From Selaginella tamariscina (Eukaryota; Streptophyta; Lycopodiopsida; Selaginellales; Selaginellaceae), in assembly GCA_003024785.1 (NCBI GenBank), contig PUQB01000289.1:145480-209479 (forward strand): a stretch of 64,000 nt of DNA, in the 5' to 3' direction. The translations under genes and the position numbers were made by a program. This document shows, one piece after another, positions 23,928-33,331 of this stretch (the first letter of the stretch is position 1; each line of letters begins with the position of its first letter). A model generated the notes under the pieces. That model ran no database searches. It saw nothing but the letters and a program-made list of their open reading frames with translations, and was not told the DNA's origin.

Positions 23928-26900
23928 CTATTGTTGGGTTGGGATTTCCTCTGGCTGGATGTTCTCTTTAATCCTGTTCATAGCAATTCTCCCGAGCTCA
24001 GGGTTCTTCTCAGTCCCAACAATGTTTCTCCCCAGCTCGATAGCTGCAAGCATTGAGGACCCCGTACCACTGCCTATATCCCAGATAAGATCACCTGGCC
24101 GGGTGAGTCGTTCTATCACGAGCTGCATCAATCGAGTGCTCTTCGGTTGGTAGTCCATCCTGCATGTGAAGATAATGGTAAATACTTAAATTGTTGAAAT
24201 GAAATGCCTACCATGGTTCTTGGAACCGCTCAGGATTATCAACAAGAATTGTTGATGACAAACGCAGTGGATTATCGCGCAATCCTCTAGATGCATCTTG
24301 GAAGACAAGGAGCAGGATGCTCTCCTGTTAAAACATCAAAATCATTAATGAACTTCATGAATAAAGAAAAAAGTACCTTCATCTTGTTGCGGTAGCCCCA
24401 ACCACGCCCTCTGTAGATGTAGTACGTTGCAGCAAGTTGAAGGTCCACCACACTTGCAGCTCGGACAACTTGATCCCAGGTGTTTGCTGCAGCAAACACA
24501 ACCAACCAACCATTTGCAGCCATATGCATACCTGCAAACTGGAGTGCTTCATCGAACTTCACTGGATCAAGGTAGAGGTATGGCGTATCACTCGTTGTAT
24601 TTCCTGGCAAGGTCCCATTTGGAAGGTCGAAGATCACCAAGTTGAAACCATATTCTCCCGCAATATGCTGGTAGCGAGTCTGGCTGTCAGCTGTATGGTA
24701 CCTGGCCACCTGTGTCTGAACTTTTCTATAAGGAACCAGTCTAGGTCAGGAACCTCCTCTTCCTTCTCATCCGTGAGCACGGCCTGTTGCATCTCCTCGA
24801 TGTCATCAATCGCCAAGAAATTATCACCTCGAGTTGTAGCAAGTGAAGGGACGAATGTGACCAAGTCATCCTTGATGTCCATGGTTCCCTGCGATGGTAG
24901 CACTTCAGATAAATTGAAGAAGGCAGCTGGATCGCGAGTAGTGGAGGTGCCAGCTACTGTATCTGAGTCTTCTTTGACTGCTGCACAGGCTGACGCCGCT
25001 TTGCCTTGGCCTTTGTCTTCTTAATGAAGTCGACCTCTGCCGGATCCCATGAGATGCATGGGAGATCTTTTGAGTGTTCATTGTAGAGATCCTTCTCCCA
25101 TGTTGGTGGTTGCCCAGGTGGATAATCAAGCCAGAACGGTACGTGTACACGCTCGAACTCTGTCAGGCCAGATCTTGTCTTCGACCACATGTGTGGTGCT
25201 TCCATGTAATCTGACCAGAATACCATAGTCTGTGTGTGAGGCACCTTTCTCGCTGCGACATACCTGTAATGAACATATAGTAGTGTCAGAATGTAACAAT
25301 GTCAAGAAGATCATCCTTACCTCCAAATCATCCTTCTTGCTGTCTCTTCGTGTTCGAGGAACTCTTTCGGCTCTATGGAGTAAGTGAACTTCACACACTC
25401 ATGGAATGGCTGGAACATCACGTTCTTGCATTTTACCCGCACTTCATCACCAAGTCGTGAAATCTGTAACCGGCCTGTCCACTCGCCATCCTCGATGAGT
25501 CCCGTGAGAATCTGTACTGCCTCCTCTCTGATTGCTCGCCAATACAAATCGATAGTAAACCACCTTATCCACTCCTTATCCTGAACACCCGGCAATCCAA
25601 GTGTCTCTTGCTCTCTCTTCAGATCGAGACGTACCAGTTTATTGAAGTACATGATTCTCGTCTCGTTTGGAATTCTCGCCCTTGAAAGCGCGTACAGCTT
25701 TTCCAACCCCATCCATCTGCATTGTTTCCATGTGATTTGGGTCACCTTGTCGAACCACTCTTCACCCAATGCAGGATCGATGATGGCTAAGATCTTCATC
25801 ATGCGCTTGTCATGCTTAATGTAGACCTGTTGTTGCTCCTGGTATTTGTTGCCTTTGGATGCCCTTGCAGCCTTCTCAAGATCATCCTCAATCTCACTCT
25901 GTAATTCACAGACGTAATCAACTAAGTAATATAAGTGTGAGACGTGGTACCTCAAAAAAATCTTTGCACAGATCAAATTCGGAAGTGGATGCCAAGCTTG
26001 TTGTCCAGTGCGCTTTCCTTCCACTTTCTTATGTCATCTCGTTCCTTGTCACTGGCCAAGATCTTCGTTGTGCCCTCCTCACTGGTGCAACATGTCTTCA
26101 CAGATAGCAGAAGATGTGGCAGTGTGGTTTGCACTGCCGTTGCGGAGGAACTGCATATTTGAAAATCTCGAAGTTAGTTAATCCTATGATCTAGAGGTCA
26201 CTATGTTTACCTATTAATTTGCTGAAACATTGTCACAAGCTGAAGATTATCCATGACCCCAGCACGGATGAAGCCTGAACGCACTCTCACTGCCCACTGA
26301 TTCTTATCTTCCGTGTCTTCTATGTACAGCTTCTGAAGCACCTTTAGCCTGTGATTACCATCCCAACAGATGAACTTCTTCATCGAAAGCATTGGTGCCC
26401 ATTGCCGGAACATGTCAGACTGAAGCTCCTCCTCAAAAGCCAAATGCTGAGCATACATCGCTTCATCGCTTCTCAATGCTGCCAGATCTGCATCTGTCAT
26501 GGGGTCCCCAACTTGAAGGATGAACTGAGTGGTGTTGACCAACTGCCTTCTTGAAACTCCTAGTCAAAGATTCCAGATCCGCTGGATTGACTCTCCGCAC
26601 CTGCTCATTTCCCAGAATTCGGCAAATAGGGACATCCGGTGCCTCTCCATATTCTCGGATTGTGATCTTCGCGAGAAGACGCACTGCACTCTCCGAATGC
26701 ATGCTGGCTGCAATGTTGTAAACTTCCTCATTATCTGGCACTTCTGCTTTACCCTTCTTCTTCTTCTTAGCAGCCTCTGAATCTCCAGCAGCTTTGCGTC
26801 GTCTCTTCTTGTTCTTGGGTTCATCCTCTTCGTCACTCGACAAAGTCACTGCGCATGAGGCTTGTGTGCCTTCTGTCTGCTCCTGTGTCTCCTGTGGTAA

Positions 26901-27154
26901 GACATCATCCTCAACTTCTTCAACAAAGTCTGATTGTTCTTGTTGGGGTTGAACTACATCCTCTTGCTCTCCTGACCAGTCCTGCTGGCTTGCCTGTTCA
27001 ACTGGAGCATCACTTGAAGGTTCCTGAACCACAGCCAGCTTCCTACTTCCTCTCCCACGACCCGACGCCCTCTCTGAATTGCAGCTCTAGCTTCTGCTTC
27101 TCTCTCAGTAGGCTCCTTCATCTTCTTTTCTTGTAAACGTTGTGAAGAGCGCAT
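23928..27154 (-). CDS. ParB-like domain fused to beta-class DNA amino-methyltransferase (MULE cargo)
   Basis: Six exons on the minus strand with GT/AG borders: 27,154-26,211, 26,150-25,951, 25,898-25,321, 25,263-24,377, 24,324-24,212 and 24,159-23,928 (stop TAG). The start ATG at 27,154 opens a basic/acidic, low-complexity region with a lysine-rich nuclear-localisation-like stretch (KKKKKGK, near 26,750). Then comes a ParB/Srx-like unit: NPADLESLTRSF and, 60 residues on, WDGNHRLKVLQKL (DGNHR at 26,362-26,348). A 250-residue linker of unknown fold follows (exons 2-3). The C-terminal part has motif IV as FDLPNG (24,628-24,611) and, further on, KSTRL..L then DIGSGTG (24,080-24,060) with GRNIVGTEKNPE. 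This IV-before-I order is the beta-class N6-adenine/N4-cytosine methyltransferase layout (CcrM type). A polyadenylation AATAAA follows near 23,835. At least four single-base frame slips occur (near 27,060, 26,560, 26,060-25,990 and 24,710). The product probably acts on DNA in the nucleus. Catalysis is doubtful because DLPN lacks the usual aromatic residue. Confidence 0.75.
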
Positions 27155-27239
27155 CTACAAAAGCAATAAGGTTTAACAAAAAACTGTAATAAATGTTCAA
27201 AGATGTTTAATAAAAATTAAAAAAACATACTAGCCCTCA

Positions 27240-27632
27240 CAGTGGCGTGCCGACTGAGAGAGCAGTTTGTAAGTCCCAGTCGGCATGCCGACTGGGAGCA
27301 GTTGCGTAAGTCCCAGTCGGCATGCCGACTGGGCCTGGCAACAAAGGGAGGCCCAGTCGGCATGCCGACTGGGACTGGCATCAAAGGGAGCCCAGTCGGC
27401 ATGTCGACTGGGACTGGCAACAAAGGGAGGCCCAGTCTGGGACTGGGAACGAAGCGAGGCCAGTCAAAATGCTAGGTGGACTAGAACAGTCAACCCTAGT
27501 CAAAATGCTGACTGGGGCTGGAACAGTCAACCCGGTCAAAATGTTGACTGGATCTGGAACAGTCCACCCCAGTGGCCTGCCGACTGGGACGGACAACGAA
27601 GTCAGTCCGAGTCGGCAGGCCGACTCGGATTT
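27240..27632. repeat. Minisatellite of palindromic GTCGGCATGCCGAC units in the MULE divergent promoter
   Basis: About ten irregular units of roughly 35-45 bp, each centred on CAGTCGGCATGCCGACTGGG or a decayed form (CAGTCAAAATGCTGACTGG; GAGTCGGCAGGCCGACTCGG), separated by CTGGCAACAAAGGGAGGCC. Each unit is a self-complementary site. It lies directly upstream of the ParB-methyltransferase start (27,154) and about 0.5 kb upstream of the transposase start (28,121). The half-site AGTCGGC recurs near both MULE ends (about 23,768; 39,013-39,060). Frames through it are open but encode only the repeat, so it is not a gene. Confidence 0.85.
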
Positions 27633-28120
27633 CTTGCAACTGTGAAGAGATGTAAAAAGATGAACAGATCATGAAGAGATCATGAGCAGATCATGAAGAA
27701 ATCAGAAAATACTCACCCCCTCAATGGAAGCCTATTGTGATTAATCCCTAGAGCCACACTTGCTCCACGCTATGCCCCAAATGAGCCCCTGCTCCATAAA
27801 AACCTAGCCGCCCTAGCTACCCTAGCCGCCCTAATTGCAAAACCCTAGCCGCCCTAAATCAATTAAAAACCAACCTAATTTCTGTAAACATATTGCATGC
27901 ATGATCGCCACTTGTACATAGTAAAACTTTTTAATTTACAAAAAACCTACCCAGACGCAGTAAATTAATTTCACTCTTCTACCCAGACGCACGCAATTAA
28001 TATTATTTTTAATATTTGTCAATGAAATGATTGCCTCACGACTAACAAACACATTAACCATCGTGTGTAATATGTTCATTGTCTTTGAATTTTAACTTTT
28101 GTTTGTTCCATTTTTGCTAC
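27633..28120. promoter_or_regulatory. Divergent promoter/leader region of the MULE
   Basis: Contains GATCATGAAGA repeats (27,665-27,700), a CCTAGCCGCCCTA triplicate (27,806-27,860) and AT-rich DNA up to the first transposase exon. It separates the two divergent genes, so it should hold the transposase promoter. No TATA element can be assigned with confidence. Confidence 0.4.
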
Positions 28121-28583
28121 ATGGCAAGAATCAGCTACAATGGTGTTGACAAGGACTTCCCTGCAGATGAAGATGGTATTGCATTTGTCTTTGAAACAGA
28201 TCTCAGGTCTGCATTTGACATTCCACCTTGGCAATCTTTTAAAGTGCTGCATTTGATGTCTGTTGTTGGTGGAGATGCTGCGAATGTTGAGGTAGAACCA
28301 GAAGGGGCAAGAGCTAGCATTTTGTGTATTACACACTTCTTCCTTCCAAAGGACCACTATTCCGGTTGGAGACAACAGATCGGGACAATTCTATGGTAAA
28401 ATACTTCGCAATAGTCAGAGATGTAGGACTGGGAAGCAACTGGTGGTCTCGTCATCGATTCAGCAAGTTGCTGAGGTCCCAGAAGATTGCAACGGAAATG
28501 TGATTTACGAGTTGCCAGCACACGAAACAATGAAGGACAAGTACAAAGGGATGAATAGGAAGGATGGGTGTGATTACTGGACT
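28121..28583 (+). CDS. MULE transposase, 5' part (split by gypsy insertion)
   Basis: The ATG at 28,121 opens an acidic N-terminal domain (ARISYNGVDKDFPADEDG), followed by a domain with FFLPKDHYSGW. One frame slip near 28,385 leads into IQQVAEVPEDCNGNVIYELP and KDGCDYW, where the sequence is cut by gypsy DNA at 28,581. The same 142 bp (28,439-28,583) is repeated at 36,194-36,335, after which the coding sequence continues. The start is chosen because the upstream frame is AT-rich leader; the alternative ATG at 28,079 would add 14 hydrophobic residues. Confidence 0.65.
28439..28583. repeat. 142-bp direct duplication flanking the nested gypsy DNA (left copy)
   Basis: Runs from ACTGGTGGTCTCGTCATCG to GTGATTACTGGACT; the partner is 36,194-36,335. 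It is transposase coding sequence, so it is host DNA duplicated on insertion. It is far longer than the 5-bp duplication made by retroviral-type integrase. Confidence 0.8.
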
Positions 28584-28837
28584 TTGCAGACGTGCAAAAG
28601 GTCTCCAAGTGACTTCTTGTCGCAGGTGGTGCCTCCAGCAGCTGAGTTGTCGCTCAGTGAACGACGGTTCTGAAGTACTTGGCTTCGCGAAATGCAAGGG
28701 GGGTAATAAAACTTGTGAACTTTTTGGCTGACTCCGCATAGAGTGATTAGTGTTAGTTTTCAGTTAATTTTTCCTAACCTAGTCTAGTCTTGGAGTTAGA
28801 CGTCAACGAGGACGTTGACATTTCCAAAGGCGGGGAG
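28581..28837 (+). mobile_element. Orphan gypsy 3'-UTR joined to the left LTR
   Basis: The stretch from ACTTTGCAGACGTGCAAAAG to CAAAGGCGGGGAG is a second copy of the internal 3' end of the element (34,979-35,229), including its polypurine tract. Its presence upstream of the left LTR means the inserted DNA began inside a preceding, tandem copy. Confidence 0.75.
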
Positions 28838-29818
28838 TGTGTCATAGTTTTTACTATGACTCGACCCTTTACTTTGGGGTTTGACTGTTGTTACCTACCG
28901 AGTTGTGTGGCGAACCCTAGTTGTAGTGAGAAACAGCCCCGCTTAGTGCACTTAGGTGTTTAGGGGTAGTCCGGCCGGCTGTCACTAGGTACCTCGAGAA
29001 ACTCTAGGCGAAGGTAGTACTTACCCTCTAGAAAACTCTCCCCCAGTTTGACGTTACAAAAGATAGGTTTTCCATTAAATATAGCTTGTCAAAAAGGGTT
29101 AGGGACACCCTAGGGTTGACCTAACCCTAGGGTTGCCCTAACCCCACGCCCTAATACCCCCCCCTAGGGGTTAGGTTTAGGGTTAGGTTAGGACAACCAT
29201 TTTCTCTAAGGGCTGGCATTTCCGTGCCAGCCCACTTACTCATTTAGGTAAACAGGGGGGGGGGGGTCCGTCACATAAATAAGGTAGAGTATATGTAGTG
29301 AGGCTTCCTGGGTTCAAAAGAGAGCTCGTTAACCTCCTACCGGTGCAAGCTAAGCTTGTGTCGTCAAGGTGCAACCCTCCGTTGTGCCGCCCAAACTTCC
29401 ACACGACAGGGGTACAACCCACCCTAGGGTTAGACTATCCTTATCGTTGGCAGGATCTTGCCTTTGAGATAGGGGCACGTCACTTCCAAGGAGTTAGTCA
29501 GATTCCTTGGTCCGAAAACCTGCCGCAAGCTCAAAGACATTGCCCGAGTTCACGTTCCGCAAAACTAGTGGTTGAGGCCTTGCTCCGGCCGCCTCAACCA
29601 CGCCAAGCTAGGAACGACACCTAAAGCTCGGCTAGTCCGTGTATCCTGATTCACAAGGTGAGTCTCGTTTGTGGACTTAGTCAGTTAGGGGTTTGAGTTC
29701 CTAAGGCTTGGGTTCCTAATACGGGTTACTTTACCAGTTCCGTGGGGTTTCCAGAGAGGGGATTCCAGGGTTGGCACCTGGCAAGCCGCCTTTGTGGCAC
29801 CAGGTAAAAACTCTGACA
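28838..29818 (+). repeat. Left LTR of Ty3/gypsy chromovirus
   Basis: About 981 bp, starting TGTGTCATAG right after a polypurine tract (AAAGGCGGGGAG) and ending CTCTGACA. It contains a short hairpin (GTCATAG-ttttta-CTATGAC), telomere-like CCCTAA/TTAGGG blocks at 29,095-29,195, a G11-12 run near 29,256 and a CATAAATAAGG TATA-like element near 29,274. The right LTR is 35,230-36,194. Differences between the two look to be mostly small indels. Confidence 0.85.
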
Positions 29819-29820
29819 AT

Positions 29821-29838
29821 TGGTATCGGAGCAAGTTC
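29821..29838 (+). promoter_or_regulatory. Primer-binding site (tRNA initiator-Met type)
   Basis: TGGTATCGGAGC, two bases after the LTR end, differs by one base from the TGGTATCAGAGC used by most plant LTR elements for priming with initiator-Met tRNA. Confidence 0.85.
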
Positions 29839-30145
29839 TCTGCGGTCAGTAGGACTGCCTTAAGTCGTAGGTGTTTCAATGTTTAGATAACTCTAAATTC
29901 TTGTTATACTCTATTGCTTTCGGTTGACATGTCTGTATTCTGCGCAGAGAGTTTGATCCTGTGAGTTGTCAAACTTCGGAGAACACTTGCTCAGTGAGTC
30001 GGCGTGAGATTCTAGGTATGTCCGAAAGTCTTATGCTAGTTTAAGCTGATGTGTGTGGGTGTACAACCTGTGCAGGGTGTTTCCAAGTTTCACATTGGGA
30101 ATATTCCAAGCATATTCTCCGAGTGTTGAACTAGGGTTCAATACG

Positions 30146-31762
30146 ATGAGCAAGAGAAAGCAACCAGAGCCTGAGGCAGAGAGGGCTGTCGCAGAGGCTC
30201 AAAATGAGGAGATGGATGAGGCTGATCCAGGTCGACCCCCTAGAGTTAGACAACGACCTGGTTGGCGAGAAATAATGATGGATGCCCTAAACGAACTTCG
30301 AGGGGTTTTGGGGTTGAACGACCGAATCGATAATGTTGCCGTTCGGATTCCAACGAATACTGCAGTGCCAGATGTTCCGCAACCAGACACACGGAAAAAG
30401 AAGAAGAAGCATGACTCAGAGTCAGGTTCCTCTGAATCAGATTCTTCGACGGAAGTAGGTGGTGGAGGTCCCAGTAAATTCAAACCGGTAAAGCCTTCGA
30501 ATTTCATGGGTTCAAAGGATTACAAGGTTTTGGATGACTGGTTGTATGATATGGAAAGCTATTTCGAGGCTGCTTCCGTGAGAAAGACAGAAAAGGTTGC
30601 ATGTGCCAAGCAGTTTCTTAAAGAAGAAGCTAAGACTTGGTGGCGAATTGTTGAAGGTGAACGTGGATACCGAAACAGCTGGAAGCACATGAAAAAGGAG
30701 ATCAAAAAGCAGTATATGCCGGATGATCTCGGTTTGCGATTGCGTGCTGACCTGGCACTTTGTCAACAGGGAGTTCGGGGAAGTCCAATGGACCACGTTT
30801 ATCGATTCGAAAGTGTACGGCGATTGGTGCCAAATATGAGCGATGATGAAGCTCGAAGTTGCTTCATGGCTAGCTTGAATGAGAAGACGAAGAAAATCTT
30901 AAGGTACAAGCCAACAAGCTATCGGGAATGTCAAGAGGCAGCTCAAAAGGTTGCTTATGGCATGTCGTTAGAAGACTTGTACAAAGGGGAGGAAGCAAAA
31001 CCTAAACCAAGGAAGTTTCCTCCAAAGTCTGGGTTCAGAAGGTTTGATAGGCGACCAGATCAATCGCCATCAATTCGAAGTGCAAGTCCCTTTGTCGGCA
31101 GTTCCAAGTTTTCGGACACATCAAGACCCACCGGATTTCGGAAACCATTGGCGTTACCACCTCCTCAGCAGGCCAAAGGATCGGCTCCAAAGTCTGCTCC
31201 CCCGCGTTCCGCAGGCGGGGTTGTGAAATGTTATAATTGTAACAAGCCTGGTCATTTTGCTAAAGAGTGTCAGGCACCCTCACAACAATCAGGACATTTC
31301 AAGGCGATGGTAGAAGAGGAAGTTGCTGAACCAGAAACGCTTGAAGATCCGGAAGATGAGTCAGAAGAGGTAATGTTGTGCCAGACACAACCTGCCTTAT
31401 TCGCTATTCAAGACAAAACTGACCCTTTGCTATATTTGACAGGAAGGATACGAGGGGACCGAGTCCGAATGATGATCGATACTGGAGCAACATACAACTT
31501 CATATCGACTAGTCTAGCTCGTCGATTGAATTTGGATGTAATAAAGATGTGTGAAATAAAGATCAATTTTGGCAAAGGTTCTCAAAATACTAATAATATA
31601 GCAAGGGCAGTTCCTGTCCAAATCAAAGATTGGAAGGCTAAGCTAGACTTAGTTGTCTTGAATATGACGGGGTTTGACTTTGTTTTGGGTATGGAATGGT
31701 TCCATAAACATGTAATCGAAATGAGGGGTTCGGAGACAATCGATCACGCTTGCAGCAGATAA
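30146..31762 (+). CDS. gag: Ty3/gypsy Gag-protease (chromovirus)
   Basis: Continuous frame from the ATG at 30,146 (the frame is open from 30,053). The N-terminal region is acidic, then basic and serine-rich; a capsid-like Retrotrans_gag domain contains the AKTWWR signature (30,632-30,649). A CCHC zinc knuckle (CYNCNKPGHFAKEC, 31,229-31,270) follows, then an aspartic protease with the DTGA active site at 31,478. The frame ends soon after FDFVLGMEW, so the protease-to-RT link is shifted. It packages and matures element particles. Being intact over 1.6 kb, it argues that the insertion is fairly young. Confidence 0.9.
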   Translation: MSKRKQPEPEAERAVAEAQNEEMDEADPGRPPRVRQRPGWREIMMDALNELRGVLGLNDRIDNVAVRIPTNTAVPDVPQPDTRKKKKKHDSESGSSESDSSTEVGGGGPSKFKPVKPSNFMGSKDYKVLDDWLYDMESYFEAASVRKTEKVACAKQFLKEEAKTWWRIVEGERGYRNSWKHMKKEIKKQYMPDDLGLRLRADLALCQQGVRGSPMDHVYRFESVRRLVPNMSDDEARSCFMASLNEKTKKILRYKPTSYRECQEAAQKVAYGMSLEDLYKGEEAKPKPRKFPPKSGFRRFDRRPDQSPSIRSASPFVGSSKFSDTSRPTGFRKPLALPPPQQAKGSAPKSAPPRSAGGVVKCYNCNKPGHFAKECQAPSQQSGHFKAMVEEEVAEPETLEDPEDESEEVMLCQTQPALFAIQDKTDPLLYLTGRIRGDRVRMMIDTGATYNFISTSLARRLNLDVIKMCEIKINFGKGSQNTNNIARAVPVQIKDWKAKLDLVVLNMTGFDFVLGMEWFHKHVIEMRGSETIDHACSR

Positions 31763-33331
31763 AGAAGACATTAAAAAGACCACGCTCAAAATGGAAACGC
31801 TAACTGATAAGGATTGGAATCCTATGTTCCTTACCTTAACTCAGTTGCGTAAGGCAGTTAGACATCGGGAACGTGTGTTTCTTGCAATGGTTTTGGATAC
31901 TGGTGAAGTCAAAATAGGAGATGGTCAAGAATCTGTTCCTAACCTATTTTGGAAGTCTTGAACATGTTTAAGGATGTGTTGCCAGAAGACTTGCCGCCCG
32001 AGTTACCTCCACGTCGAGTTGTGGACCACAGGATAGAGATTTTGCCAGGTTCGTCTCCACCGGCAAGAGCCCCATATCGGTTGAATCCTCAAGAGTTAGT
32101 AGAATTGAAGAGACAGCTGACAGAATTGATTGGTCGAGGACACATTCGACCTAGTCGATCGCCTATGGTGCACCTATCTTGTTGTAATGAAAAAGGATGG
32201 TACGATGCGAATGTGTGTGGACTATCGAGCGCTGAACGCGATAACTATCAAAAATAAGTATCCTCTTCCACGAGTGGACGACTTATTTGATAGGCTATCA
32301 AAAGCAAAGTATTTTTCAAGAATAGACTTGAGATCGGGGTACCATCAGATTCGGGTAGCAGAGAATGACATTGAGAAGACCGCTTTTCGAACGCGTTATG
32401 GATCATTTGAGTTTCTAGTCTTGCCATTCGGGTTGTGCAATGCTCCAGCAACTTTTTGCACAATGATGGATGATGTGTTTAGAGACTATCTAGACGAGTT
32501 CGTAGTGGTGTATATTGATGACATTCTGATTTTCAGTTCGACAATTGAGGAACATGTGGAACACTTAGAAAAAGTGTTTCAGAGGTTGAGAGAGAACCAG
32601 TTGTATGCTAAAGAAAGCAAGTGCGCATTTGGTCAAACCAAGATAGATTTCTTGGGACACTTGATCTCAGGTGGGGAGGTTGCCATGGACCCAAAGAAAA
32701 TTCAAGCTATTACGAGTGGATGACTTTAAAAGATGTGCATGAAGTTAGATCATTTCTTGGTCTGACAGGGTATTACCGAAGATTCATAAAGGGTTACTCG
32801 GAAATAGCGGCCCCATTGACAGATCTTACGAAAAACATTCCATGGCATTGGACTCCAGAGTGCCAACGTGCGTTCGTCAAACTCAAAGAGGCTATCTCTT
32901 CTGAGCCAGTTTTGCAGTTGCCCATCTTTGAAGATCCCTTTGAAGTAGAATGTGACGCTTCCGACTTTGCAATTGGTGGTGTATTGCAACAGAAAGGACA
33001 TCCAGTGTCCTTTTTCTCGAAGAAGTTAGATGCCGCGCAAACTCGATGGCCTACTCACGAAAAGGAGATGTATGCTATTGTTGCTTCCTTGGAGTATTGG
33101 CGTCATTATCTTCCAAGTCATGGCACTGTGGTTTGGACAGATAGTGTAACTCTAAGGTATTTTGAAACGCAGCCGAAGCTATCGCCGAAGTATGCTAGAT
33201 GGCAGCAGAAGTTGGCACGATTTCAGCCTGAAATCAAACATAAAGCGGGAAAGGACAATGTGGTAGCTGATGCACTCAGTAGAAGGGTCATTTCGAATTA
33301 TGTCAGCACCCATTTCAACTTTGGTGGATGA
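31763..33331 (+). pseudogene. pol: Gypsy pol: reverse transcriptase and RNase H, frameshifted
   Basis: RT signatures are present: [29 protein letters not shown] and the catalytic YIDD at 32,511-32,522, then FLGHLIS. After a shift near 32,720 comes the RNase H part (VECDASDFAIGGVL, DNVVADALSRR). At least three frame breaks lie between the protease and the RNase H. In the family this copies genomic RNA to DNA and removes the RNA strand. As read it is not one open frame, so this copy is non-autonomous or the breaks are assembly errors. Confidence 0.9.

Noticed and set aside
24437-25024. Plus-strand open frame of 195 codons
   Set aside because: It is antisense to the ParB-methyltransferase exon, which has family motifs and splice sites; the plus frame has none.
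24437-27154. A bacterial restriction-modification system or contamination
   Set aside because: The methyltransferase gene has five introns with GT/AG borders and sits inside a plant-type MULE with a perfect target duplication in plant DNA.
27217-27674. Overlapping open frames through the 27.2-27.6 kb repeats (MPTG.., GPVGMP..)
   Set aside because: They only translate the palindromic minisatellite in several frames on both strands; not a gene.
29095-29195. Interstitial or true telomere
   Set aside because: The units are short, face both directions and lie at the same place in both LTRs, so they belong to the retrotransposon.
28581-29818. Treating the whole 1.24-kb repeated block as the LTR
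   Set aside because: The polypurine tract AAAGGCGGGGAG directly before TGTGTCATAG, and the primer site right after CTCTGACA, place the LTR at 28,838-29,818; the first 257 bp are internal 3' sequence.
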